A stretch of 64,000 bases of DNA from Entoloma clypeatum (Eukaryota; Basidiomycota; Agaricomycetes; Agaricales; Entolomataceae). The DNA lies in the NCBI GenBank assembly GCA_963565915.1, contig OY751494.1, positions 2,294,001 through 2,358,000 of the forward strand. The letters run 5' to 3'. Every line of letters starts with the position of its first letter. Position 1 is the stretch's first letter. The translations under genes and the position numbers were made by a program. The notes under the pieces are model-generated. The model made no database searches. It had not been told where the DNA came from and was given only the letters and a program-made list of their open reading frames with translations. Shown piece by piece: positions 1-12,317 of this stretch.

Positions 1-430
1 GCCCAGGTAGTGACGCAGCCAAAGACGGCTTGGTCCCCCAACCCAAGCATGCCACCCCCGTCGTGTGGATAGACCAACGATTTACTGAACAGAACGGGCA
101 ACCTTCAATGTCGTCCTATAGCACTGTGAACTGTGTTTCCGATAAGACAGTTGAGAGCTGATGATTCTAGCTTTTCGTCTTGTTCCTCCAGAATCTGAGC
201 GCGTGGGTCGCGTTTGATCACATTGGCAAGCAGGCTCGCGGCTCTTAAGTTCGGAGACAAGGCTAGCCTAACATTGACGCGAGCTTCGATACAGGCTTCA
301 GTTGAACATACAACGTTTTACTTTGTCGCGTAAATCACGTGATGTAGCAATCATCCCACGGTTCTCTGTAAAATACCTATAGCAACCTCAACCCTGTCGT
401 CTTTCTTCTCCGCTGATAAAATACAGTCTC
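1..430. other. Upstream region without a recognised gene
   Basis: I see no convincing coding region here. The part next to the ankyrin/FYVE gene probably holds its promoter and contains a perfect TCACGTGA palindrome. The left edge may be the tail of a gene outside the window, but nothing in it supports a call. Confidence 0.4.
335..342. promoter_or_regulatory. TCACGTGA E-box palindrome
   Basis: A perfect TCACGTGA lies about 90 bases before the proposed start codon of the ankyrin/FYVE/RING gene. In fungi this octamer is the classic site for Cbf1-type bHLH factors. The match is seen; factor binding is inference. Confidence 0.4.
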
Positions 431-3400
431 ATGGCGAGCGCGGGTCAAGAATCGCATCTTCTCGCGACTTCCGATGAGTGAGTGAACCTCGATCAAAGAG
501 TTTACCGTTTTGTCACCCCGTATTTTCCTAGACTGTCGTCCAGCCATGAAAATATGGGCATGGCAGCACATCCTGAAAGTGGCACGAGCGAAGACGAGCA
601 GGAGGAAGAATTTGTCTATCCTCTTCCCGAACCCAAACTCGTTAAAGAGGTGTCACGGAAACGCCATCCGCCATCTCCAGCACAACTTGAATCCCTTTTT
701 GCTGCTGCATCCTCGGGCGATTTACCCCTCCTCAAAAGGCTTTTCAAGAACGCCCTCGAAAATGGAGATGTAGAACCTTTCGGCCTCGCCAACGATGCGT
801 CTTCTCGCACGGGAACCACCGCCTTGCACGCTGCTGCCAGCAGAGGATACCTTGATATCGTTGTCTGGCGTAAGAGCATCGTCATATTTTCCTTGGGTAG
901 TGTGTCTGATATTCCCTAGTCGTGGAGGACTGCGGGGCTATGCCAGATCTCGAAGACAGAGAAGGCGAGGTTAGTCACACGTCTAGCCGCGGAACGCTGA
1001 ACTGAGATCCCCGAGTTAGACAGCGCTGCACAAAGCAGCTCTCCACGGGTACCTGCCCATCGTAAAATATCTGCTTCCGGATAAGGCAGATGTTCATGCT
1101 CGAGATGCGGATGGTTGGACCACACTACATAACGCCTGCTCTAAGGTATAGCAGCTCCGGAGAGTGAAATCATTTGACCGACGTTTACATAGGGCTATCT
1201 TGATATCGTCCGATGGCTTTGCGAGAATGGAGGCGCTGCTCGTGAGTCAAATGGCGTAAGGGGAGTAGATGCCCGCAGCAAAGACGGTTGGACGCCTCTA
1301 AGTAAGCAGGCTTTTTGCTCCTTCTACCCCTGCTGACGATCGTCTATGCAGTGAATGCATCTTCGAAAGGTCATTTGCCAGTGGTACATTATCTGTTATC
1401 AAAGCAGTCAGCGACCCCTCTCATCCGAAACAACTGGGGAGAGACCGCTTATGATACCGCCGCTGCCGTGTTTGAGGTTTGGATCTGCGAGGTAAATTCG
1501 ACTTTCACTCCACCCGGCCGCTATCTCAAATACTTTCAGGTCCTACAACAAGCAGAGGCCGAACATTGGCGTGGAACCAGCATTCAATATAATCCCTTTG
1601 CAGTCCACACCATGGTACCACTCATTTTGTTTGAAAATCAGAAACTTGATACCCGGTTGAAGACCATTGCTGTGACCGGAGGCAGGCCTAAATTTTCTGC
1701 ATCGGGACTAGGCAGGCACGGTCGCCGTGCACCCTACGAGTTAAGATTGCCCGTGGCTGACGCGGAAAACGCCGTCAAAGAAGTGCCAGCTTGGCGTAGT
1801 AGTGTCCAACTACCTCTCCGCGTTACACCATGGGCTTTGCCTAAGCCGGAACAACAAGACAGAACACATGACGGTCTTGAACGGAGCCATTTCTGGTTGT
1901 ACGTGCATCCCTTTGACAGACAATAAGTCAACTCAAGCTGACTGTAGATCGGATTGGACTTTGGATGTCACGCATCCCAACGTCGACGTTGAAGAAGGAT
2001 GGCAATATACCCACTCATTTGGTGACCCAGACGACCAATGGACGGCTGAAAAACCCCCGCAACTAGAACGCTTACTGACGGGCTCCAACGTCGTGACCAT
2101 GGGTCTCAGTAACCCTGGTTCGACCTCTGGAAGCAGATCAACCTCAATCTCTGGCTCTTCTCATCCTCCTCAGACTTGGGTGAGACGTAGGCGCTGGGTG
2201 CGAATCATGCGTCGCAGGCTGGACATTCCTCCCCTTCCCTTCCTTGAGCCCGATGGTTCCATGTACCACTTGGATGCTTATGGGACTCTTGTCCCATATG
2301 CAGAAGAGACTAACAGTCCCAGGACCGATGAAGATGGCCAAGAACTAGGAGCAATGTCATCGACTTTCCTCTCATCTGCCCAAGACTATGTGGCTCGTTC
2401 CAGATATCTCGTTGGCACACAGCCCCAATCTGACATGAATGGAACACCTGTAACACCTATCGAAGCTCGTCGGGCTATCGCGAAATTAGAACGTGCCACC
2501 ATGGAGTTGAGGCAAGGGATCTTGGGTCAGTGTGTCGTGTAGTCTATGGCTCATTCAACGTCTCAAAGAAAGCACAACCTCAGGCGACGAAGAGAACGAA
2601 CGCCGAACTCAGGCAGAGGTCCTATTAAATGCTTATAGCAGGGAATTAGAACGCAGACGACTTGCTGCTGGTGCTCAAGGGTTATTGTTGTCTGGAGATG
2701 GTGGGTTTCCTTTAACGATGATGTATTCTCAAGCACCAAGCCAGGAAATTAGATGATCATGAACAAGAAGATGACGATGACGACGACGACGAGTTCCATT
2801 ACCCCGGTTCAGTCCGAGCGGAAACGCCGCGCTCAGCTTCAAGGAATTCCAGTTCCACAGATTTTTATTCTAGCCGTCCTGGAGCGTCGCGAGCACCTAC
2901 AGATCTTACCCCTCAGTTATCCCAGGCTCCCGAATTTCGTGTCCCAACTCATGAGGCTCCCCAAAAAGTCCTTGCTCCGCGTTGGATATCCCCCACTCCC
3001 CATCAGCTTCACCCCCAGTGGGAAAGGGACGAAGCTGTTCAAAACTGCCGAGACTGCCAACGCCGCTTCAACTTCTTGCTCCGTAGAGTGAGTGTCTCTA
3101 TCTTTTGACTAGCTCCTTTATTGAACAAGATGCAGCATGTAGGTCCTGCATTGCGGCTGTGGAGTTTGCCTAACCTCTCGAATTTAGCATTGTCGCAAAT
3201 GTGGACGTATCTTCTGTGACCGCTGTTCCTCCCACAGGATATTGTTGGACCCTTCCGACGTCGTTCACGATTTCGCATTCCCCGAAACTCAAGGCACAGC
3301 CAGCTCCCACCGGGTCTGCCAATCTTGTTTCGATGAGGTGAATGCTGGTGTGCCTGGCCGACTTTTCGGTTCCCGGCCCCTGTCATTGGAACGGATCGTC

Positions 3401-3966
3401 ATTGACCAGGCCAGGCTAACTATTCCCGGTCATCTCTCTCGAAGACAATCTAGCTCACAATTGAGTGACCTTGCAGAGTAAGTCAAAACCCAAGAGATAT
3501 CACTCCATAAATCAGTCTTCCATCCCAGGTGTCCTGTCTGTAATCACAACCTCGACGGCTTTCGTACGGTTCAAGATCAAGAACTTCATGTCAAAACATG
3601 TCTCGAAGGTGGTTCAGGCGGTACACCACAAGCCAAGTATCTTGTTTATCGTCTTCCATCTGAAAGTGCTTTGTTGGGGGTGGAATGTACGTCAATCAAG
3701 TCATTGCATCATTCTTCTCCTGAACACCTTGTAGGTGTCATATGCCTGGAAGAATTCACGAAAGGTCTTTGAGTTGTCTTCCTTGAAGTGTTGTTTGCTT
3801 ATCAATGATTTGCAGGGTCCACCATTGCCCGACTTAGCTGTTTCTGCAGTTTCCATAATGGTTCGTCATCCCCTCGGCTGCGTCGTCTTCACCTGATGTT
3901 CCTGTGAAAGCATGCCTCTCATCGTGGCTTCAACGTGGCAAAAGCTGCCCTGTCCATGCTCGTTGA
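431..3966 (+). CDS. Ankyrin-DysF-FYVE-RING protein, probable membrane-targeted E3 ubiquitin ligase
   Basis: A multi-exon gene. The first intron (478-531, 54 bases) joins a short leader from ATG 431 in frame to the next exon. Several ankyrin repeats follow (coding to about 1490; one reads TALHAAASRGYLDIV). A peroxin/dysferlin (DysF) type region follows, with VEEGWQYTHSFGDPDDQW and WVRRRRWVRIMRRR, coded around 1620-2220. A FYVE zinc finger has the WxxD element (WERD, about 3020) and, across an intron ending near 3187, the signature RRHHCRKCG. Next is a CxxC...H...C zinc-binding-like stretch (CPVCNHNLDG, about 3530). A C-terminal RING has CVICLEEF, then CFCSFHNAC, then CPVH, with His as its last ligand. 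FYVE fingers bind PI3P on endosomes, and FYVE-RING proteins such as fission yeast Pib1 are ubiquitin ligases. An endosomal or vacuolar E3 is the best inference. The exact splicing between 2540 and 3020 is uncertain. Confidence 0.8.
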
Positions 3967-4057
3967 TCGGCTGATACCTGGGTCTCGATGGCTTGTTCGT
4001 CGAAGTGCTCACTTGGTTGCGATCTATATACATTGCTATTTGGAAGGATATTTGATG

Positions 4058-5026
4058 CTAGTCACCGTCGTAGCGGGGTTCATAGAATGTGCTATAGTGA
4101 ATTCTGCTTTCGTCAATTCGAATAATGTCTGACAAGTCCTCCGCATCCGGTTCAATGATATCCTGGCCTTTCCGGCCATCGTCTTGATCGTCTTCAAACC
4201 ACGATGCAGGATCGTCGTCGCTATCATCGCCGTTGTCATCATCTTCTAGATCGGATTCTGTAGGCTTGTGGTTCCTGCGTGAGAGACCTCAAAAATCTGA
4301 GCATTCCCTTTCTGTCCAATGAAACGCTCACATGAATGCCCAGATGCGTGCTTCTCTCTCTTGCCTGGTCAATACCTCTCCCTTAATTGGCATGCCAAGT
4401 CGTCGTTTCTTTTCGGCAATGCGTTCAAGTCTCTCCTTCTCTCGCATGTGGGCTTCATGTTCAAGGTTCATTGCCTCTTGCAGACTGAGCGTTCCTGGGC
4501 CTGTCCCGTTTGGCGAAGCCTATCAAGGCATCAGGAGAATGTATAAAGACGGGAGCCGTTGCATACAAATTTGGATAACGCCCGCTGCTTTGCAGCGATC
4601 GCCCGACTGACCGGAGGTTCTGGCGGTATGTCAACCTTCATATCTTCTTCTCCCTTGATTGAGGTATTCTTCAGTCCAGCGCTAATTGCTTCCACTCCGA
4701 CTAGCTCGATTAACCGTGACTCAACGGCTGCCTGCTCACCCAAGACCCGATTAATATACGTCGAAGTAGATGCTCCCCTAGAAAACATGAGGGCTCATGC
4801 TATTAGTTAGACAAATGTGGCGCACCCACGGGGTTGATAAGATTTTCTTATTGAGGGAGTGCAAGTCTTGAAGCTCACGAACACTCATTTCAGCAATGGG
4901 GCGTTGCCTCGGTCGAGGTGCCGCTCGGAAGCCGGGTGGGATAGCTGGTCTGCGGCGCGACGCCATTGGAGATGTCGGGGAAGGTGGGGACATGCGACCA
5001 TTTGGTGCAGTTGGCATAATGAACAT
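4058..5026 (-). CDS. Conserved acidic protein of unknown function
   Basis: Three exons can be joined on the minus strand. The N-terminus (start at 5026 or the next Met at 5018) is Pro/Arg-rich. A predicted helical segment follows with RELQDLHSLNKKI and STYINRVLGEQAAVESRLIE. A second exon is rich in Glu and Arg/Lys (EKERLERIAEKKRRLGMP). The C-terminus is very acidic (SDLEDDDNGDDSDDD, then WFEDDQDDGRKGQDIIEP) and ends IHYSTFYEPRYDGD before the stop at 4058. I do not recognise a named family. The mixture of charged helices and an acidic tail would suit a nuclear or scaffold protein, but that is a guess. It ends 92 bases from the convergent FYVE/RING gene. Confidence 0.6.
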
Positions 5027-5224
5027 GAGACTGGTGAGTAGCTATGCGATTCACTGTCGACTAAATATAAGATTCATCGCCGCACGCCTGCCTTTTTCGG
5101 ATAGTGTGCCGGTGCTGCTATCATACAAGCGACATGAAGCACAGTATATACATTACAAGTCCATGCACATTCATCTTATCACCTACAAATACATCATGTT
5201 ACTTCCCGTACTCACTCTTGGCAT

Positions 5225-6371
5225 TTACATGAACATGTTGTGCTGATTGAAAACAGTATTAGTGCCCTGGCCCATCAGGAAGGTTCCTCCACTTACCACT
5301 CCGGGAGGCATGAACTCGTCATTATCTGGCTCTCCTCCAAAGCGACGACCTGGTGCGACAGGTCCGCCGCTCCCTCTGCCTGTGCCTCCGATGCCGCCTC
5401 TGTCAGGTAACGGCCCTGGCCCCACAGGATCAAATCTTGCACCAGGGGGTGCGCCCATGGGCGGAAGGAAGCCATCGCCACCCCAGGGTCCACGAACATC
5501 TCCAAATGGATCGCGCCCTCTTCCTGCGCTGAAGATAGGATGTTCAGGCCCAACGTACATGCCGTCAGGAGACCCCGGGAACAAAGGAGGCGGATTGAAT
5601 GGGTTGAATGGGATAGGGTCAAGATCACTCCGTCCGATTTGAAGGGGGTTTCGCGGGGGGCCATGTGGAAATGGTCGTTGACCGTGATCAGGGGAATTGG
5701 GAGGGGAATAGGGCTGGGGACGTGCGGGGGGAGGATTTGATGACGAAGGAAAGCGTGAACTACCTGCGTTGGTAGATGTGTCAATTTCTTCCTCTGTATA
5801 TCCTTGTTTTCGTAGTCCAGGGATCAACTTCTGGAGAATCTTGAGTTTAACCTGAGATGTGAGGTCTGCAACACGGTTGGATGATATGAAGCCGTGTACA
5901 AGAGGCTGCCCTCCTTGTTCAATCGTGTGGGGAAAAAATGATGGAGATACAAAGGCATCGGTAGGTATATCCAAGGATGCCACCTTGTCACTCTGCGCCC
6001 AAGATGAGAATCTGGTAAGTGATTGTATATGAACGGCGCACCTCAACGGCGATGGCATTTATGACCGTACGCCCGCCCAGTTTGGATACGTTAAGTATAA
6101 ACTCGAGACTGCTTTGATCATGTCTGTATCTGAACGTGTAATGGCCGGGGCCATCCTTGTTCCAGTCATCTGGCAGGACATTCGCTGAGTTGGTGTTTGC
6201 AAGGGATGTATCATCGACAGCGATCAAGCGAAACGCAACAGCCGTGAAAATGGTATGTAAAAGAGCAGCTATTGCATCCTGAGGGGAGGCCAGATGATTG
6301 CGGGAGGGCGGCAACAATGTCGAAGTAAGGGAGATAAGCGCCGCTGGATCGAGGATGTCGGTCGTCATCAA
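5225..6371 (-). CDS. PI31-type proteasome regulator
   Basis: Two exons are joined across an intron at about 5997-6046. The N-terminal exon (MTTDILDPAALISLTSTLLP) matches the FP domain of PI31/Fub1 proteins and ends with TVINAIAVE. The second exon starts SDKVASLDIPTDAFV. It is followed by the long Pro/Gly-rich PI31 tail (PRNPLQIGRSDLDP, GGMYVGP-like segments, PPGARFDPVGP), ending NQHNMFM. PI31 binds the 20S proteasome through this disordered tail and helps its assembly, transport or inhibition. The domain order and the DLDP and ARFDP motifs make the call firm. The start could be 6371 or 6368, since there are two adjacent Mets. It is divergent from prp5. Confidence 0.85.
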
Positions 6372-6481
6372 GGCAGGGATTGATGACTAATCTGACCTCA
6401 GGGCCAAAGCCACGAGAAGCTAACATTGGCAAACAAGAACAGGCTTTCCTTCTTTCACGAGTACCGCCAGGATCTCGCAAT
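6372..6481. promoter_or_regulatory. Short shared divergent promoter, PI31 / prp5
   Basis: About 110 bases separate the start codons of the minus-strand PI31 gene and the plus-strand prp5 gene. Both 5' untranslated regions and both promoters must lie here or overlap the neighbouring gene. I see no clear TATA element. Confidence 0.45.
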
Positions 6482-9400
6482 ATGGCTCGCAGGGATAGGT
6501 CGTATTCCCCAGAAACTTCCAATAAACGGGTAAGACCATCTCACCGATCACCCCGGTCTCCCTCGCCGACGAGGCGCACCACCCAAAGGCCTAGCAATAG
6601 AACAAGGCATGATGACAGAGAACGGGATAGACCGCGGGACAGAGGAGACCGTCACTATGATGATAAGTATCGCGATGATAGAAGGCGGGACTCTTACCGA
6701 GATTCAGGTCGTGATGAAAGAGAACGAGACCGAAGGGATGACCGTCGCCGGTCCCGCTCTCGCGAACGTAGACCACCCACACCTCCCCGATTGCAACCTC
6801 CAGATGGGCCCCCACTCTCAGCTCAAGAAGATGAAAAGCTGAAAGGGAAAAGAGCCAAGCTTGAAGCTTGGAAGAAGGAACGTGAGGCCAAAAAGGCTCT
6901 TGATGAAGCCAAAGCCAAAGCGATGGCTCTGGCTGGAAAGTCTGTGCCAGGTGAGTTGACATAATATCTCTCCTCTCATATGAACATGATGTCCCAATAC
7001 TTGGTCGCTCCTCCCACAGTTCCACCTCCTACTGTGACAAAAGCGGCAGGTCAACTCAATCGCGTCGCTTTGGGTGGTCTTGGCCTCAAAGGCTTACCTG
7101 TCAAACCCGAGTTTGCAGCCCCAGCGAAGGGTAACGTAGCCGCTTCGTTGGACGATGCCGTGGAGACCAAACGCAAACTGGAGACTCTCGGGGAGATGCC
7201 CGCAGTAGATATGACCATGGCTGAAGGGGGGGCCGGTGTCGGCGATTTGGAGGTTGATGACGACGACGAAGAGGCAAATAGGATGGACCAGGCTCTGAAA
7301 ATCAAAGCAAAAGATGTCATGGATGTCGACGAGGAAGAAATCGATCCGTTGGACGCATTCATGAGCGGCGTCAAAGAAGAGGTCAAAAAAGTAAACCTGG
7401 AAGACATGAAGAAGATGGTGGGGTCCACGGCTGGCCGTTCCCGCATACGACTTGACGAGCGCATGACGGAGGAAGGGATGGAGGACATCATCGAGGACGT
7501 TGTGCCTGATGAGCTGGATGTGACTGACCTAAATCCCGAAGACATCCTAGCCTTGGCAGCTAAGAAGGCTAAAAAGAAAGAAATGGCTACTGTGGACCAT
7601 AGTCGCATCAAGTATGAACCTTTCCGCAAGGAATTCTATATTCCACCCCCTGATGTAGCCGCCATGACGGACGAGGAGGCGGATCTGCTTCGGCTCGAAT
7701 TGGACAGCATCAAAATTCGGGGAGTTGATTGCCCACGCCCGGTGACGAAGTGGAGCCATTATGGACTTCCCGCCGTTTGGTGCGTCCCTTGTCATGTTTT
7801 CAGTCCCAAGCGTTCACGGAAACTGTAGTCTTGATGTTATCAAACGTCTAAACTACACCGCGCCAACGTCCATTCAAGCTCAAGCCATTCCTGCAATTAT
7901 GTCGGGGCGTGATGTGATTGGAGTAGCAAAGACCGGATCCGGGAAGACGATTGCATTTTTGTTGCCCCTTTTCCGCCATATCAAGGATCAACGCCCTCTC
8001 GAGCAGATGGAGGGACCCATTGTCCTCGTCATGACCCCCACCCGTGAGTTGGCTGTGCAAATCCACAGGGAATGTAAGCCCTTCTTGAAGGTCCTCAATC
8101 TACGAGTGCGTCTTTGAAACTTCCTCTGCTTTTCGTGACCCACGAAAAACTCCTCAGGCTGTCTGTGCTTATGGAGGTTCCCCGATAAAGGACCAAATTG
8201 CTGAGCTGAAGAAGGGAGCTGAAATTATTGTTTGTACGCCAGGAAGGATGATAGACCTCTTGACGGCTAACTCAGGTCGCGTCACCAACCTTAAGCGGGT
8301 TACCTACGTGGTCCTCGACGAAGCCGATCGTATGTTTGATATGGGTTTCGAACCCCAAGTAATGAAGATCATCAATAACATCCGGCCCGATCGACAAACG
8401 GTTCTCTTTTCTGCTACTTTCCCGAAACAAATGGACTCCCTAGCCCGAAAAATCCTGCGAAAACCGCTGGAGATTACTGTTGGGGGTCGTTCGGTTGTGG
8501 CCGCAGAGATTGAACAAATCGTTGAAGTGCGTGCAGAAGATACCAAATTCAACCGCCTACTGGAGATTCTTGGTCAAATGTACAACGAAGATCCAGAATG
8601 TCGTACTCTGGTCTTTGTTGATAGGCAAGAAGCTGCAGACAACCTCCTTCGCGAGCTCATGCGCAAAGGGTATTTGTGCATGTCGTTACACGGGGGAAAG
8701 GATCAAGTAGACCGCGATTCTACCATAGCAGATTTCAAATCTGGTGTGGTTCCCATCGTCATCGCCACATCCGTCGCTGCGCGCGGTTTGGACGTGAAGC
8801 AGCTGAAGCTAGTCGTCAATTACGATGTGCCTAATCATATGGAAGATTATGTGCACCGTGCAGGACGAACAGGACGTGCCGGAAACAAGGGCACATGTGT
8901 CACTTTTATTACTCCTGAGCAAGAAAGGTATTCAGTCGACATATATCGAGCGGTCAAAGCCAGCAATGCACCGGTTTCGAGCGACCTTGAGAGTCTGGCA
9001 AACGGTATGTCGTTGAACAATCAAGCAGGAACTATTCTCACACATCAATCACGACAGCTTTCCTAGACAAACTCAAGACCGGTAAAGCACAAGCCGCAGG
9101 TTCAGGCTTTGGTGGCAAAGGTCTTGACAGGTTGGACAAGGAGAGAGATGCAAAAGAGAGAGCGGAACGCAAGGCATATGGTGAACCTGGAGTTGGCGAT
9201 GAGGAAAAGGCAACAACAAGCGAAGAACTTACTGCGAAGGCTACTGCATCTAGTGCTGACGACATGACCTTCGGAAATTTCAAGGTGGAAATCAAGCGTG
9301 GTCCCGCCCCCGATTCATCCAAGGGCCTTCTCGGTGTTGGTGGTGCTGTTGCTGCAGCTCGACGTTTAGCTTTTGCTAAAGAAGAAGAGAAGATCCAGGC

Positions 9401-10059
9401 TCAAATGCGGGCGGCAGAAGAAGCTGCTGCTCGCGCTGGCAAGGATACCGCAGCGCACAAGCAAGCGTTGAGCGTGGTTGCAAAGCTGAACGCACAGATG
9501 AGAGCCTCCAAGCTTGTTCTTCAATCTCAGTTACAGGCAGCGGAGACAGAGTCGACGGGAAGGAAGGTCAACGCAGACTCCACCGACTTCCACGCGATTA
9601 TTCCAATCAACGATTATCCTCAAAAAGCTCGTTGGCGTGTTACTAACAAGGAAACCATGGTACAGGTGTGTCATATCGTTTTGTTTATTGAAAAGCCGTT
9701 ATGATACTTTTCTCCCCCAGCTCATTGACATGACTGGCGCGTCGGTCACCAACAAAGGCAAGTTATTTATAAAGCTCGTACGCCCAATATAAACCAATCC
9801 TTTCCAGGTATCTATTATGAGCACGGGAAGGAGCCCCCATTAGAAGGGCCACCGAAATTGCACTTACTCGTAGAGTCCAACGAGGAGTACCGGGTATGTA
9901 CAAACACCCTGCTATCGACGTCTTTCTAACGCGATTCATTTCCAGGTCGAACAAGCTGTTCGTGAGATTAAACGCTTGTTGATCGAAGCTTCTGCTGCTG
10001 CTCTACAAGCTGAAATGAGGAACCCCACTGCGACATCTGGGAGATATAGTGTTCTTTAG
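6482..10059 (+). CDS. prp5: DEAD-box RNA helicase Prp5 (DDX46 type), spliceosome assembly
   Basis: Prp5 remodels U2 snRNP and proofreads branch-site pairing during pre-spliceosome formation. The N-terminus is an RS/RD/RE-rich tail typical of the metazoan and fungal DDX46 group ([13 protein letters not shown]). Helicase motifs are visible in order: Q-motif region [12 protein letters not shown], motif I AKTGSGKT, Ia PTRELA, TPGRM, motif [15 protein letters not shown], motif III SAT, ARGLD, and motif [12 protein letters not shown]. The C-terminal extension has the conserved [18 protein letters not shown] and ends ATSGRYSVL at 10057-10059. At least seven short introns interrupt it, for example near 6950, 7780, 8105 and 9005. 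The length of roughly a thousand residues fits the family. The start is the first Met after the divergent promoter. No anomaly seen. Confidence 0.93.
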
Positions 10060-10211
10060 GCTATGCCTTCTGTCTCAACTTTTATGTAATTCCTTCTCAT
10101 TTTCCCTTGTGATACTAGATGCTACTTACTTCTTGGTATTCAAAGTGCAGGCATGTATTAACATAGTAGCAACATTTTCAATTAATACGTGCAAAACATG
10201 CATCACGGGAA

Positions 10212-12209
10212 TCATCGATTCAGACCAAAACCTCTGCTTTTTGATAGTGCCATATTGTTCTGTCCTGAGTCTTTCAATCTTCTTTCCACGTCTGAGACCC
10301 TCGTTTCCACCTCGCGAACAGCACCATCGATCCACTGCAAGCTCTCCAGATGACTACTCAAGATCTGGGAAATCTGTGCCATAGGATCATCTGTCGACCC
10401 AGAATCTGTAGAAGGAAGTGAAAGAGCATTCACTGCATCTATCATCTGAGCCAACGATCCAGAGAGATCATCAAGCTGAGTGTGTAGATCAGTAGCAAGC
10501 ATGTAGCTAACAACTTAGATTAATGGTACGAGTCAGATGGACAATTCGCTCACTTCTTGTCACGTTCTGTATCCGCGGGACCGGTATCAAATCCTCGAAG
10601 ACTCCCCCCTTGGGCACCGAGGATCTCTTGTGTGACCTTTTCATAAACATCCAATGTAGCAGAAAGCTCCTTTTGTTGCTGTTCGATATGGCCCAAGGAT
10701 TGGTCGATGTCATGCTGTTCACGTTCTGCTGTCAAGACATGGCTATAAAGTGCTGACAGCTGGTAGACTCAAGCAGTGAGATAATCGTACAGAAATGGCC
10801 GCACGACCTACGGTATTGCCATTTTCTATCAGAGCACGATCCCAGACAGCCACCTCGCCTGCGAACTTGTTGAACTCTCGAACATGGCTTTCTAGATCAG
10901 CTGACCATCCATTCACGATTTCTTCTATTGTTTTACCCCTAAGCATAGATGGTGGAGCCACCGCTACAGCAGGAGTCGTAGAAGAAGGCTTTGCTGCCAA
11001 GGAAAGCGCAGTGGAGTCTAGCGAGATCATGAATCGATTATGGAAACGACGGAGCCAAGAGGGGACATACTGGTTACGTCGGCAGTTTTCGCCTTGGAGG
11101 CTGGCTGGCCGGAGGTGGCTGCAGGGACGTCCTTCTCTTCTGGTTTTGTACCAAAAAGATTCAATGTAGGAGGTGCTGGCATGGGTTAGAGTCGAACATT
11201 CGGTACAAGTTACAGATGAAATACCTGTTGCATTGTCCTTTTTGTCGGGTGGTTTCATACCTCCTCCAAATAAACCCCCTCCTGCAGCCAGTGCGGGGGT
11301 AGCTATGTAGAAGATCATGATAAGGGGCAGGTCGCGTACGCAACGCTTAGTAACATACACGCAGCTACGGTTGAGGCACCGGGAGTCGAGGTAGATGGCG
11401 TAGCTGGTTTTCCAAATAGCCCACCACCGAAAATGCCACCCGTAGGGGCCGGGGGTGGTGTAGTACCTGCGGGTTTGTTTGTGTCGACAGGTAGACTGAA
11501 AAGTCCACCTGTGCTTGGCGTTGAGCCTGGCATGGGACATGAGGAAAAGAAAATGGGCGGGATTGTCACATACCTGTCGCTGCGCTTGGTTGGCTGAAAA
11601 CTTTGAAGCATAACGTGTGAAAGACTTGGATTGAAAGACCTGGATGAATAACGTACAACTGGATGTTGGTGGTTTAGGGGAAGACGTAGCAATCCGATCC
11701 GCTGGTTTCGTTAGGAATGATCCACTCGATCCTCCGAACAGAGAATTGGACGCAGCGGCAGCAGGTGCCGTCGTGTTAGCTGCTGGAGTCGCATTTGTTG
11801 TGGCAGAGCCGAATATACTGGTCGGGGCTGCTGAAGTTGTCGTGGCGGTACCACCGAAAAGACTTGTTGAAGGTGCTGCTGGCGTCGTAGAAGCGGATGT
11901 GGGTGCATTTGCAGAACCAAAGATACTGGTTGGTGTGGTTGTCGCTCCTCCGCCAAACGCCCCGCTGGTTGCTGGTGCTGCACTACTGCTGGCTCCGAAC
12001 AGACCACCACCGGTACTCGCAGGGTTTCCACCACCCGCGAATAGTCCTCCACCTGTCGTAGGTTTTGCTGAAGAAACGTCATTAATCATTAATGAGCCAA
12101 ATAGACCTCAATGACGCTTACCCCCGAAGATACTGGATTGCTGCGCAGTATTATTGCTACCGGCAGCATTGTTGTTGCTACCAAAGATATTAGCGCCTGA
12201 TGCGCTCAT
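10212..12209 (-). CDS. nsp1: Nsp1/Nup62-type FG nucleoporin
   Basis: This is a central-channel component of the nuclear pore. The N-terminus (MSASGANIFGSNNNAAGS, start at 12209) leads into a long low-complexity region with GGGLFG, SIFGSA and SLFGG repeats, as in FG nucleoporins. Those unfolded repeats form the permeability barrier. The C-terminal third is the Nsp1_C coiled-coil domain, beginning MLRGKTIEEIVNGWSADLE and continuing through EREQHDIDQSLGHIEQQQ to the end at 10212 (SKSRGFGLNR). The coiled coil would pair with Nup57/Nup49 and Nup82 homologues. It is split by several introns, some inside the FG region. It ends 152 bases from the convergent prp5. Confidence 0.9.
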
Positions 12210-12317
12210 GGCGGAAGGTAGAGAAGACGAGATCGGAGGCGTCGATGCGGTGCAGCTTGAAGAACGCGCCTTGTGCCCATATATTTGGTTCTCCCCCTAC
12301 AACTCTGTGTCACCTCC

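Noticed and set aside
5247..5642. Plus-strand Pro/Gly-rich frame opposite PI31
   Set aside because: It mirrors the Pro/Gly-rich tail of PI31 on the other strand. The PI31 frame has the family motifs.
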